64,000 nucleotides of DNA from Marivirga sericea (GTDB lineage Bacteria > Bacteroidota > Bacteroidia > Cytophagales > Cyclobacteriaceae). The notes below the pieces were generated by a model that was not told where the DNA came from, did not search any database, and saw nothing but the letters and a program-made list of their open reading frames with translations. The stretch covers positions 124,001-188,000 of the forward strand of contig NZ_FXAW01000004.1 of the NCBI RefSeq assembly GCF_900177665.1, read 5' to 3'. A program made the position numbers and the translations under genes. Each line of letters opens with the position of its first letter. Position 1 is the stretch's first letter. This document shows positions 25,365 to 33,884 of the stretch, piece by piece.

Positions 25365-27051
25365 TCAGTATCGAGTCCAAAAGTATCTCTTAACTTTCCC
25401 AACAAAGGATTTTCTTTCAACATGGCCTCAAACTTTTCTTTAGGAGTATAAGGTCTTTCTGCAGCCTTTTCAATATTGACATGGTGCTGCAATTGAATTC
25501 CCTTATTTTGAAATCTCTTCCTAATAAATCCCAATAAATCAGCTCTTATTTTTTCAATTCCATCAACCTCAACCGGATTTGTCAATTCAATAGTGATCAT
25601 CTCCCCTTCTAATTGCACAGCGCTTTTCAATGAGTTTGCAATTACAGGGCCAATATTATTCTGTTTGATGAATTCTAAAATTATCAACTTTACTTCACCT
25701 TCATTGAGTTCTTTTGAATCTTCATCGTGAATGTCCTCATCCAATTTTTGAATAGTTTCTTCAGGCGTTTCTTCTACTAAATTTTTACTATCACTGGACT
25801 TGATTTTCTCTCCAGGTTTTGGAATTGAAGGCGAAGATTTTAACGGCTTCTTTTGAGTAGCCTTCTCTGAAATCTGCTCAGCTAAAGATTTGTTTTTATT
25901 ATTGGCTGATTCTGAACTATTAATATTGCTAGAAGAGTCCTCTAGCTCACTTTTTTTTTTAAAACTGCATCTTGTTGTTTTGCTAAATCAACTGCATTAT
26001 TAATTTTTGCCAGCTTCATTAAAGCTAATTCCACTGCAAGTCGTTGGTTTTTACTACCCTTATATGATTGGTCCGTTTGATTTAAAACCTGCAAACCAGA
26101 TAGGATAAAAGAAGGAGATACTTCTTGAGCTTGTTGTTTGTACTGAGCCTTCACTTGTTCTGAAACTTCTAAAAGTTGTAAAGTAGACTCATCTTTACAA
26201 ACCAATAAATCTCTTAAATGAGCAGCAAGTCCATTTATGAAGTTATGACCATCAAAGCCTTTTTTTAGAATCTCATCGAACAGTAATAACGCTTCAGGTA
26301 TTTTTTCATGGTTTAAGGCATCTGTTACTTTAAAATAATAATCGTAATCTAAAATATGAAGATTATCTATTGTAGCTTGATAAGTGATTTTATTGTCAGT
26401 AGAAAAAGTAACGATCAAATCGAAAATGGACAGCGCATCACGTAAGGCGCCATCAGCTTTTTGAGCTATCAAATGCAGTGCAGCTTCTTCCGCTTCAATT
26501 CCTTCCCTGTCTGCAATATCTTTTAAATGGTCTGAAATATCAGAAACTTTAATTCTGTTAAAGTCATAAATTTGACATCTTGACAGAATAGTGGGTATTA
26601 CTTTATGTTTTTCTGTAGTGGCTAAAATGAAAATAGCATAAGAAGGAGGCTCCTCAAGTGTTTTCAAAAACGCATTAAAAGCTGCGTTGGAAAGCATGTG
26701 AACCTCATCAATAATGTAGACTTTGTATTTCCCGTGCTGAGGAGGTACTCTGACTTTGTCAATAAGATTACGAACGTCATCCACAGAGTTATTTGACGCT
26801 GCATCTAATTCGTAGATATTTAATGAAGAAGAGCCCTCCATATTATCTACCTCAAAATCATTGATCAGTCTAGCCAAAATTCTGGCGCAGGTGGTCTTCC
26901 CTACTCCTCTAGGCCCGCAAAACAATAATGATTGCGCTAAGTGATCATTGTCTATTGCGTTCTTTAAGGTAGTGGTGATGTGTTTTTGACCTACTACTTC
27001 ATCAAAACCTTTTGGTCTATATTTCCTTGCTGATACAACAAAATTTTCCAT
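25358..27051 (-). CDS. dnaX: DNA polymerase III subunit gamma/tau, with predicted -1 slippage
   Basis: The clamp-loader ATPase of the replisome. In the start frame (27051 to 25942) it encodes 369 residues: Walker A GPRGVGKTT (about 45-53), the CxRC-containing lid, DEVHML Walker B and the clamp-loader collar, then stops two codons after an A10 run. In the -1 frame the sequence is open without a stop from the A-run to 25358 and adds about 197 residues, including the tau-type C-terminus (EKFEAMLKENPLLGKLRDTF) typical of Bacteroidota DnaX. Together they give about 564 residues. A hairpin just after the A-run supports programmed frameshifting or transcript slippage, giving a short gamma and a long tau. 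A homopolymer sequencing error is the alternative. Confidence 0.9.
25928..25960 (-). promoter_or_regulatory. dnaX slippage site: A10 run plus downstream hairpin
   Basis: On the minus strand TTTT is followed by ten A (25960-25951), then GTGA, then an eight-pair stem GCTAGAGG/CTTCTAGC with a three-base loop (25946-25928, one G-T pair). The zero-frame TAG stop lies inside the stem. Slippery A-runs followed by a hairpin are the known layout in dnaX of E. coli; A-run transcript slippage is known in Thermus dnaX. Confidence 0.72.
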
Positions 27052-27151
27052 TAGCGCAATTTATAAATACCCTTTTGATTTTAGGATATGAAATAAGGAT
27101 AATTATACTTTTTTTTCAAGATTTTTCTGAGTTGAAATCTGTAACAGAATC

Positions 27152-27568
27152 TCAACCATAAAATTCCACGAAATTTCTAGGTGTTTCGTAGAGCGTCAAT
27201 TTATGAAGACTTGAACCCTCCTGAAGGTCCTTCACCTTTGGCTCCAATATTTTCCAAAATTCAGCAATAATTATTTCGCAACTGGCCATTTTACCTTCCA
27301 AGAAAGGGACGTCCATATTAAGGTTTTTATGATCCACCTTGTCAATGACTTCAGACTTGATTAAATTACTTAGCTTTTTTAAATCAACTACGAATCCTGT
27401 GTCAGGATCAGGCTCTCCTTTTACTGTTACAATGAGCTCAAAATTGTGACCATGCCAATTTTCATTGGCGCATGGACCAAAAACTTCTTCATTCTTCTCC
27501 CTGCTCCAGTTAGGATTAAAAAGCTTGTGCGCTGCGTTAAAATGTTCTTTACGATTAACGTAAACCAT
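27152..27568 (-). CDS. queD: 6-carboxytetrahydropterin synthase / PTPS family (QueD-like)
   Basis: A 138-residue T-fold enzyme that converts dihydroneopterin triphosphate, the second step of queuosine (preQ0) synthesis in the QueD class. The zinc histidines are in NAAHKLF and WHGHNF, the catalytic cysteine in FGPC, and DHKNLN plus the C-terminal YETPRNFVEFYG supply the remaining active-site residues. Queuosine synthesis also fits queG in the same window (47776-48705). A biopterin-type PTPS role cannot be excluded by sequence alone. It is divergent from hldD, with its own TATATTTG promoter box. Confidence 0.88.
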   Translation of the reverse strand: MVYVNRKEHFNAAHKLFNPNWSREKNEEVFGPCANENWHGHNFELIVTVKGEPDPDTGFVVDLKKLSNLIKSEVIDKVDHKNLNMDVPFLEGKMASCEIIIAEFWKILEPKVKDLQEGSSLHKLTLYETPRNFVEFYG

Positions 27569-27590
27569 GTCAATCTTAATTTTTAGGGTG

Positions 27591-27598
27591 CAAATATA
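27591..27598 (-). promoter_or_regulatory. Promoter -7 element of queD (TATATTTG)
   Basis: Exact TAnnTTTG match on the minus strand, 22 bases before the queD ATG at 27568. Confidence 0.5.
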
Positions 27599-27619
27599 CG
27601 TTTATTCATTTATAATAAA

Positions 27620-27627
27620 TAGTTTTG
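27620..27627 (+). promoter_or_regulatory. Promoter -7 element of hldD (TAGTTTTG)
   Basis: Exact TAnnTTTG match 32 bases before the hldD ATG at 27660, back to back with the queD box. Confidence 0.5.
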
Positions 27628-27659
27628 CTTAAAGAGCTTATTACAAAAACATACTTTTT

Positions 27660-28613
27660 ATGATAATAGTTACTGGAGCCGCAGGATTTATTGCATCAAA
27701 TCTCATCAAAAAACTCAATTCTGAAGGTTTTAACCACATAATTGCAGTAGATAGATTTGATAATCCTGAAAAAAATAAAAATCTGGAAGACTTAAAAATT
27801 CAAAAAAAAATCGAGCGAGAACAATTTTTTGAATGGTTAGACAAGCAAAATGAGAAAGAAGTTGAATTTATTTTCCACCTAGGGGCTCGAACAGATACAG
27901 CTGAATTTGATGTTGATCTATTAAACAAACTCAACACCGAATACACTAAAAAAATGTGGGAAAAATGTATTGATATGCAGATCCCACTTATTTACGCTAG
28001 CTCTGCTGCAACCTATGGGCTAGGTGAATTTGGTTATGAAGATGATGAAAATAAAATTTCAGAACTGAAACCTTTGAATCCTTATGGAATCTCGAAAAAT
28101 GAATTTGACAAATGGGCACTGAAACAAGATAAAAAGCCCTTCTTTTGGACTGGGTTGAAATTTTTTAACGTTTATGGCCCCAGAGAATATCATAAAGGCA
28201 GAATGGCTAGTGTGATATTACATGCCTACAAGCAAATATCTGATACTGGAAAGATGAAATTATTCAGATCTCACAATCCCGATTTCAAAGATGGGGAGCA
28301 AATGAGAGACTTCGTTTTTGTATACGATGTGGTAAATGTTATGATTTGGTTAATGCATCATAGAAAAAATTCAGGAATTTACAATCTGGGCAGCGGAAAG
28401 GCTCGTACTTTCTTAGACTTAGTTAAAGCCGTTTTCAGATCGATGAATAAAAAAGAGGATATTAGCTTTATTGATACTCCCGAAGATATAAGAGACAAAT
28501 ATCAGTACTTTACAGAGGCAAAAATGGAGAAATTAAAATCGATAGGGTATCCGCATGAATTTACAGATCTAGAATCTGGAGTAGATGCTTACATGCAAGA
28601 AATGAAACTATAA
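27660..28613 (+). CDS. hldD: ADP-L-glycero-D-manno-heptose 6-epimerase
   Basis: An extended short-chain dehydrogenase that inverts C6 of ADP-heptose for the lipopolysaccharide core. The NAD(P) loop is TGAAGFIASN (residues 5-14), the catalytic Ser/Tyr/Lys set is SSAATYG and YGISK (142-146), and the long insert with KFFNVYGPREYHKGRMAS matches HldD/RfaD rather than GalE. The 317-residue length fits. No other heptose gene is adjacent. It is transcribed away from queD with its own promoter and is followed by an MscS gene 80 bases later, with a 7-bp inverted repeat between them. Confidence 0.93.
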   Translation: MIIVTGAAGFIASNLIKKLNSEGFNHIIAVDRFDNPEKNKNLEDLKIQKKIEREQFFEWLDKQNEKEVEFIFHLGARTDTAEFDVDLLNKLNTEYTKKMWEKCIDMQIPLIYASSAATYGLGEFGYEDDENKISELKPLNPYGISKNEFDKWALKQDKKPFFWTGLKFFNVYGPREYHKGRMASVILHAYKQISDTGKMKLFRSHNPDFKDGEQMRDFVFVYDVVNVMIWLMHHRKNSGIYNLGSGKARTFLDLVKAVFRSMNKKEDISFIDTPEDIRDKYQYFTEAKMEKLKSIGYPHEFTDLESGVDAYMQEMKL

Positions 28614-28621
28614 AGAAATAT

Positions 28622-28640
28622 ATACGATTAATTATCGTAT
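28622..28640. repeat. Inverted repeat between hldD and mscS
   Basis: ATACGAT and its exact complement around a five-base loop (TAATT). It is too AT-rich and lacks a T-run for a good terminator; it could be a protein-binding site for the MscS gene. Confidence 0.35.
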
Positions 28641-28693
28641 GTTACAACATTTAATTTCACATTTGAACTATTAATTTACCAAATCCAAAAAAT

Positions 28694-29515
28694 ATGTTTG
28701 AACAATTAGATCCAGAATTACTAGATAAAATTCAGTCCTACGCATTTGAAATAGGAATCAGTTTAATTAAGGTGATTCTCATATTCATTGTAGGTAGAAT
28801 CGCTATTAGTTATATCATGAAAGGTCTAAACAAAGCCTTCAAAAAATCTGAATTAGATGTGTCGCTCGTCTCATTCCTAGGGTCATTCTTTAGGTTTGTT
28901 CTGTACATTGCACTGGTATTAGTAATCGCGCAAAGCATTAATATAAAGATTGCTGCTCTACTTGGAGTATTAGGTGCTGCCGGTTTAGCAATTGGTTTAG
29001 CCTTGCAAGGTAGTTTATCCAACTTTGCAGGAGGTATACTCATTTTAGTCACCAAACCGTTCAGAGTTGATGATATCATTGAAGCTAAGGGGTACTTTGG
29101 AGTAGTAGAAAAAATCGATATTCTTCATACTTATGTCAGGACATTTGATAATCAGGTTATAGTGATGCCAAATGGAGCCTTAGCTAACGCAGATGTGACC
29201 AACACGACTTTGAAAGACACTCGGAGAGCTGAACTTAAAGTAGGAGTAGCGTATGGCTCTGACATTTCCAAGGTCAGAGAGATCATTTTAGATGTTGTAT
29301 CTAGAGATGAAAGAATTCATGCTGATCCGGAACCAGCTGTGAAATTTACCAACTTTGGCGATAGCTCTTTGGATTTAAGTGTGCGCGTTTGGACAGATAC
29401 TGAGAATCTGTGGCCAGTATACTTCGATAATTTAGAAGAATTAAATGTAGCATTTATGAAAGCTGGAATTGAAATTCCATTTCCTCAAAGGGATGTACAT
29501 ATGAAAACGAAATAG
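28694..29515 (+). CDS. mscS: Small-conductance mechanosensitive channel (MscS family)
   Basis: A 273-residue inner-membrane channel that opens under membrane tension to release solutes after hypo-osmotic shock. Three N-terminal membrane segments lead to the pore helix with the glycine/alanine pattern GAAGLAIGLALQGSLSNFAGG (split about residues 96-116), followed by the beta domain (VDDIIEAKGYFGVVEKI) and the cytoplasmic alpha/beta domain. Length and the conserved PNGALANADVTN block match the minimal MscS type. It stands alone between hldD and a strong terminator. Confidence 0.95.
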   Translation: MFEQLDPELLDKIQSYAFEIGISLIKVILIFIVGRIAISYIMKGLNKAFKKSELDVSLVSFLGSFFRFVLYIALVLVIAQSINIKIAALLGVLGAAGLAIGLALQGSLSNFAGGILILVTKPFRVDDIIEAKGYFGVVEKIDILHTYVRTFDNQVIVMPNGALANADVTNTTLKDTRRAELKVGVAYGSDISKVREIILDVVSRDERIHADPEPAVKFTNFGDSSLDLSVRVWTDTENLWPVYFDNLEELNVAFMKAGIEIPFPQRDVHMKTK

Positions 29516-29537
29516 AGCTCACAAATAATGTAAATGG

Positions 29538-29566
29538 AGCCTTCGACTAATCGAGGGCTTTTTTTT
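29538..29566 (+). terminator. Rho-independent terminator of mscS
   Basis: A nine-pair stem (AGCCTTCGA with TCGAGGGCT, one G-T pair) and a four-base loop, then eight T. It lies 22 bases past the mscS stop. Confidence 0.9.
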
Positions 29567-29638
29567 GCAAAAAAAATAGAAAAATAAACAACTAATGAAT
29601 CTAATATCGTTCTTTTGAGAAATAATAAATGACAGCTC

Positions 29639-30793
29639 GTGAATAAACTAAAGAACTTCCTTTCCAAAGCAATATTCATCACTACACTACTTCTAATTAC
29701 AGAAATCGCCTATTCTCAAAATTTCGTAAAAAAATATATTAATAGCATAGTAAATGACACTAGTGATATATCAAAGCCGCAATTTTTAATCTACCCTACA
29801 GTTGCTTATGCTCCTGAAACCAGCTGGGAATTTGGATTAAGCTCGCTGCTTGTCTTTTATGCTAAACAAGATACAACGAATCGTTTAAGTGAAGTCAACG
29901 GTTTTACCTTTTTCACCTTAGAAAATCAATATGGCTTGTGGTTTGATCATGCTATATATTCTGATCAAGATAAATGGTTCCTTTTAGGTCGCCTTCGTTT
30001 TCAAAGCTTTCCGCTTTTCTATCACGGCATTGGTATTAATTCTCCAGAAAAATACATAGCCAGAGTAGATGCCAATCAAATATTTATCAAAGAACGACTT
30101 CTCCGTAAAGTCAAAAAGAATTTATTTGTTGGTTTGGAAATGGATTTTCAGCACCTGAGTTCAGTAGACTTTGTTGCTGCCGAAGATAGCAATATCGAAC
30201 AGCTACCTTTGCCACTAGGAAATCAAGGATCAACGAATTTAGGCTTTGGAATCGGCCTAGTGCATGATAATCGACATAACGTTCTTAATGTGCGGAAAGG
30301 ATTCTTTTCGGAATTGGCATTACTTCACTATAACCAAAGCTGGGGAAGCTCCTATGATTTCACCTCAGTAGTCTCTGACACAAGACTTTATCGGTCGGTA
30401 GGAAAAAATAATGTCTTCGCAGCTCAACTGCTGGGACAATTTAATTCAGGAAATGTTCCATTTAATCAATTGGCACTGTTAGGAGGAGAAAGCATTATGC
30501 GTGGGTACTATTACGGAAGATATAGAGACCGAAATCAATTAGCTGCTCAGATCGAGTATCGTTTCCTGCCAATTCCATTTAGTTTTACAGATCGAATTGG
30601 AGCTGCAATCTTTGCGGGTGCAGGAAAAGTATTTCCAGAAATAAGAAGTTTTGACCTCTCTAATATTGTGGTATCTGGAGGTGCGGGCATTCGTTTTCTG
30701 CTTTTTCCAAAAAAAGACATTTACACCAGATTGGATATAGCATTCACAAATGAAGGACCGGGCTACTATTTATTTATAGGGGAATCCTTTTGA
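29639..30793 (+). CDS. BamA/TamA-family outer-membrane protein, GTG start
   Basis: A 384-residue protein with an N-terminal signal peptide (about 1-26, IAYSQ) and an Omp85-type barrel. The hallmark block LGGESIMRGYYYGRYRDRN (about 284-302) matches the conserved RGY..GRYRD region of the bacterial surface antigen domain. No POTRA repeats are visible, so this is the short barrel-only type common in Bacteroidota, whose role in outer-membrane transport is not settled. The start must be GTG at 29639: the nearest upstream ATG is closed by stops and no ATG lies within the signal peptide. Confidence 0.85.
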   Translation: MNKLKNFLSKAIFITTLLLITEIAYSQNFVKKYINSIVNDTSDISKPQFLIYPTVAYAPETSWEFGLSSLLVFYAKQDTTNRLSEVNGFTFFTLENQYGLWFDHAIYSDQDKWFLLGRLRFQSFPLFYHGIGINSPEKYIARVDANQIFIKERLLRKVKKNLFVGLEMDFQHLSSVDFVAAEDSNIEQLPLPLGNQGSTNLGFGIGLVHDNRHNVLNVRKGFFSELALLHYNQSWGSSYDFTSVVSDTRLYRSVGKNNVFAAQLLGQFNSGNVPFNQLALLGGESIMRGYYYGRYRDRNQLAAQIEYRFLPIPFSFTDRIGAAIFAGAGKVFPEIRSFDLSNIVVSGGAGIRFLLFPKKDIYTRLDIAFTNEGPGYYLFIGESF

Positions 30794-31048
30794 GACACGC
30801 ATACCTTTTAATAGTTAAATGTTTATGCCATTAAGAAACAGAAAATGAGGTAACTTCAACTATTCAAAAAATAAAATGCCTGTCCTAAAATCAATAATCT
30901 GATATTTTAGATAATCCAGACATGAAAAATCTTCCCATGCCAAATTGCATTTACGGTAGAATGCCAGTTAATTTTGAATCATCATAACAGTAGCGTGAAA
31001 ATATTGTCCAAACAATCGGCAAATCAGCAGGATTTTTTTGCTAGGGTG

Positions 31049-31079
31049 TTGTTTTTCAATTAATAAGCATCTATCTTTG
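31049..31079 (+). promoter_or_regulatory. Promoter of rplM (-33 TTG, -7 TATCTTTG)
   Basis: TTG at 31049-31051, then 20 bases, then an exact TAnnTTTG (TATCTTTG, 31072-31079). This is the best complete Bacteroidota-type promoter in the window; transcription would start near 31085. Confidence 0.65.
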
Positions 31080-31085
31080 TGTCCC

Positions 31086-31132
31086 TTTTAGCGGATAGTT
31101 CGCCCGATCATAAATGTTTACTATCTGTAAAA
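31086..31132 (+). promoter_or_regulatory. Candidate ribosomal-protein leader hairpin before rplM
   Basis: TTTTA-GC-GGATAGT pairs with ACTATCT-G-TAAAA around a 20-base loop, starting at the predicted transcription start. A structured leader fits autogenous control of L13/S9 expression as known in other bacteria. No match to a named Rfam family is claimed. Confidence 0.4.
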
Positions 31133-31175
31133 AGCTAATTAATAAGGAGTTAAGAACTAACAAAAAGAAAAAATA

Positions 31176-31619
31176 GTGGATACGCTTAGTTACAAAACCA
31201 TCTCGGCAAATAAAGCAACAGTTGAAAAAGACTGGGTTGTAGTAGATGCTGCAGGAAAAGTATTAGGTAGATTTGCCAGCGATGTAGCCAAAATTCTTCG
31301 TGGTAAAAATAAACCAAGTTTTACGCCTAATGTGGACTGTGGAGATAACGTTATTGTTATCAATGCAGACAAAATCCTTATGACTGGAAAGAAATGGGAT
31401 GATAGAGTTTACCAGCACTACACAGGATATCCTGGTGGTCAGCGTGAAATCACCCCTCGTCAGTTGAAAGCAAAATCTTCTACTTTATTAGTAGAAAGAG
31501 CTATACGAGGCATGTTGCCGAAAAACAGATTGGGCAGAGACTTGTTCAGAAACCTTTATGTATATGAAGGAACAGAACACGGTCATGAAGCACAAAAACC
31601 TAAAGTTAAAGAAATCTAA
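31176..31619 (+). CDS. rplM: 50S ribosomal protein L13
   Basis: The 147-residue large-subunit protein L13. The signatures VVDAAGKVLGRFAS and the C-terminal RGMLPKNRLGR with NLYVYEG are those of the family. The start is GTG at 31176; it gives the N-terminus MDTLSYKTISANKATV that is normal for Bacteroidota L13, and no ATG is available. It leads the usual rplM-rpsI-rpsB-tsf order, with rpsI 11 bases downstream. Its leader carries a hairpin that may allow feedback control. Confidence 0.98.
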   Translation: MDTLSYKTISANKATVEKDWVVVDAAGKVLGRFASDVAKILRGKNKPSFTPNVDCGDNVIVINADKILMTGKKWDDRVYQHYTGYPGGQREITPRQLKAKSSTLLVERAIRGMLPKNRLGRDLFRNLYVYEGTEHGHEAQKPKVKEI

Positions 31620-31630
31620 AAAATCAATAG

Positions 31631-32017
31631 ATGGAAATTATAAACACCATTGGTAGAAGAAAAACATCTGTTGCTAGATTGTACATGCAGTCAGGCAAAG
31701 GTGCTATTACCGTTAATACAAAAGACGTTAAGGATTATTTCCCAACTGAAATTCTTCAAGCAATCGTAAACCAACCATTTGCTACAACAAAAACTGAGGG
31801 TTCTTTTGACCTTAAGGTAAACGTTGATGGTGGTGGAGTTGCAGGTCAAGCTGAAGCAGTACGTTTAGCAATTGCTCGTGCTCTTTGCGAACTTGATCCG
31901 GAACATAGACCAGCATTGAAAGCAGAAGGATTCCTTACTAGAGACCCAAGAATGGTTGAACGTAAGAAATACGGACGTAGAAAAGCGAGAAGAGCATTCC
32001 AGTTCTCAAAACGTTAA
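31631..32017 (+). CDS. rpsI: 30S ribosomal protein S9
   Basis: The 128-residue small-subunit protein S9, whose basic C-terminal tail ([11 protein letters not shown]) reaches the P-site tRNA. The start block [15 protein letters not shown] and the [19 protein letters not shown] signature are complete. It is co-transcribed with rplM, 11 bases before it, and followed by rpsB after 33 bases. Confidence 0.98.
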   Translation: MEIINTIGRRKTSVARLYMQSGKGAITVNTKDVKDYFPTEILQAIVNQPFATTKTEGSFDLKVNVDGGGVAGQAEAVRLAIARALCELDPEHRPALKAEGFLTRDPRMVERKKYGRRKARRAFQFSKR

Positions 32018-32050
32018 TTTTTTATTTACAATATATAAATTTAAACACTT

Positions 32051-32845
32051 ATGGCTAAGCTTGAGTACAACGACTTACTTGAAGCTGGTGTCCATTTCGG
32101 ACACTTAACAAGAAAGTGGGATCCAAAAATGGCTCCTTACATTTTCATGGAGCGTAATGGCATCCACATTATTGATTTGAATAAAACCTTGGCTGCTCTA
32201 GATGAAGCATGTCATGCTATCAAGAACCATGTTCGTTCTGGTAAAAAGGTTTTATTCGTTGCTACGAAAAAACAAGCACAAGACATTGTGATGGAAGAGG
32301 CAAAAAGATTAAATATGCCTTACGTAGTAGATAGATGGCAAGGTGGAATGATGACCAACTTTGCAACTATCAGAAAGTCATTGAAAAAATTGGCTAACAT
32401 CGATAAGATGCAAAAAGAAGAGTCATATCTTAATCTTGCAAAAAGAGAAAGATTGATGATTCAAAGAGAGAAAGAAAAAATGGAGAGAGTTTTAGGCGGT
32501 ATCGCTGACTTGAACAGGCTTCCTTCTGCACTTTTTGTTATCGATATTAAAAGAGAGCACATTGCAATCAAAGAAGCTCAGAAATTAAATATCCCAGTTT
32601 TCGCAATGGTGGATACTAACTCTGACCCTACTCAAGTTGATTATCCAATTCCTGCTAATGATGATGCATGGAAATCAATCAGCTTAATCTTAAAATCTTT
32701 CGGTAAAGCAATTGAAGAAGGATTGATGGAAAGAAAGGCAGAGAAAGATGATGCGAAAATGAAGCAGGCTGAAGAAGAGAAAAAAGCAGTAGACGCAAAA
32801 GAAGAATCTAAGAAAGAAGAGTCTTCGGAAAAATCTGCTGAATAA
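32051..32845 (+). CDS. rpsB: 30S ribosomal protein S2
   Basis: The 264-residue protein S2 with the N-terminal LLEAGVHFGHLTRKWDPKM block and the central RWQGGMMTNF and PSALFVID signatures. A highly charged Lys/Glu-rich tail (about 235-264) extends beyond the folded domain, as in many Bacteroidota S2 proteins. A hairpin with a T-run follows, so part of the transcription may stop before tsf. Confidence 0.98.
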   Translation: MAKLEYNDLLEAGVHFGHLTRKWDPKMAPYIFMERNGIHIIDLNKTLAALDEACHAIKNHVRSGKKVLFVATKKQAQDIVMEEAKRLNMPYVVDRWQGGMMTNFATIRKSLKKLANIDKMQKEESYLNLAKRERLMIQREKEKMERVLGGIADLNRLPSALFVIDIKREHIAIKEAQKLNIPVFAMVDTNSDPTQVDYPIPANDDAWKSISLILKSFGKAIEEGLMERKAEKDDAKMKQAEEEKKAVDAKEESKKEESSEKSAE

Positions 32846-32882
32846 ATTCTTTAATGAACAATATTGAATACTTTCAAAAAAT

Positions 32883-32916
32883 TGAACATCGGGCTAGTTT
32901 CGGTGTTCATTTTTTT
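32883..32916 (+). terminator. Terminator or attenuator between rpsB and tsf
   Basis: TGAACATCG pairs with CGGTGTTCA (one G-T pair) around a nine-base loop, then TTTTTTT. It could set the ratio of S2 to EF-Ts or fully separate them; tsf begins 50 bases later. Confidence 0.75.
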
Positions 32917-32965
32917 ATTTAAACCCATTCACAATACAATATTTAAAACTTAAAATCAAATAAGC

Positions 32966-33796
32966 ATGGCTATTACAGCACAAGAAGTAAAAAAGCTTAG
33001 AGAAATAACAGGTGCCGGCATGATGGATTGCAAAAAGGCATTAACTGAAGCTGATGGTGATTTTGACAAAGCCATTGAGTTTTTAAGAAAAAAGGGACAG
33101 AAATTATCTGAGAAAAGAGCAGATAGAGAAACTACAGAAGGTAATGTATTCATTAAAACCAATGATGATGAAACCCAAGCTTTCTTAATTTCTTTAACTT
33201 GTGAAACTGACTTTGTTTCTAAGAATGAAGACTTTCAAAAATTTGGTCAAGACATCATAGAAAAAGTTGCAACAGAAAAGCCAGCTGATATGGACGCACT
33301 TAAGGCCATTCCTTATGAAGATATCACCATTGGTGACAAGGTTATAGAAATGGTCGGTAAAATCGGTGAAAAAATCGAAATCAGCCACTACGAAACTTTG
33401 GAAGGTGAAAAGGTTGTTTCTTATGTTCACGCTGGAGCAAAATTAGGCGTATTAGTTGCTTTGAAAAATACCGGCGGAGTTGATGTTAAGGAAGCTGGTA
33501 GAGATGTAGCAATGCAGATTGCTGCGATGAATCCAGTAGCTGTTGACAAAGATGGTGTGGATTCTTCTGTAGTAGAGAAAGAAATCGAAATAGGAAAAGA
33601 AACTGCTCGTCAGGAAGGGAAGCCAGAAGAAATGTTGGAGAAAATTGCTCAAGGTAAATTGAACAAATTCTTCAAAGAAAGCACTTTATTACCTCAAGCT
33701 TTCGTAAAAGATAACAAAACTTCTATCGCTCAATATTTAGATTCAGTTAACAAAGGAATGACTGTTACTGAATTCAAGAGAGTAGCAATTGGATAA
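32966..33796 (+). CDS. tsf: Elongation factor Ts
   Basis: The guanine-nucleotide exchange factor for EF-Tu. The 276-residue protein has the N-terminal UBA-like domain (ITAQEVKKLREITGAGMMDCKKALTEA, about 2-28), the EF-Tu contact motif TCETDFVSKN (about 80-89) and the C-terminal coiled-coil and core parts. It lies after rpsB as in most bacteria but behind a terminator-like hairpin. A second strong terminator follows tsf. Confidence 0.98.
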   Translation: MAITAQEVKKLREITGAGMMDCKKALTEADGDFDKAIEFLRKKGQKLSEKRADRETTEGNVFIKTNDDETQAFLISLTCETDFVSKNEDFQKFGQDIIEKVATEKPADMDALKAIPYEDITIGDKVIEMVGKIGEKIEISHYETLEGEKVVSYVHAGAKLGVLVALKNTGGVDVKEAGRDVAMQIAAMNPVAVDKDGVDSSVVEKEIEIGKETARQEGKPEEMLEKIAQGKLNKFFKESTLLPQAFVKDNKTSIAQYLDSVNKGMTVTEFKRVAIG

Positions 33797-33838
33797 GATA
33801 GATTCTAGAATCTGGATTTAAGATTCAAGACAATAGAT
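33797..33838. repeat. Degenerate GATTCTAGAATCT-type repeat after tsf
   Basis: Repeated short units around GATTCTAGAATCT and AAGATTCAAGA; the reverse complement resembles the stretch at 6191-6229, and GATTCTAG recurs near 47061. Likely a dispersed, slipped-strand-prone intergenic sequence. Confidence 0.45.
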
Positions 33839-33839
33839 A

Positions 33840-33873
33840 AAGCCTTTGGATGATATGTTCAAAGGCTTTTTTT
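33840..33873 (+). terminator. Rho-independent terminator of tsf
   Basis: AAGCCTTTG pairs exactly with CAAAGGCTT around an eleven-base loop, then TTTTT. It ends the ribosomal-protein/tsf operon and lies just before the convergent DUF2064 gene. Confidence 0.88.
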
Positions 33874-33884
33874 GTGTTTAGTAA

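Larger units (their letters stand above)
30794..31175. other. Leader and promoter region of the ribosomal-protein operon
   Basis: About 380 bases before rplM. The 3' part holds a TATCTTTG box and a 5'-terminal hairpin (31086-31132). The first 250 bases after the BamA-like gene show no gene, clear terminator or tRNA. Confidence 0.55.
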
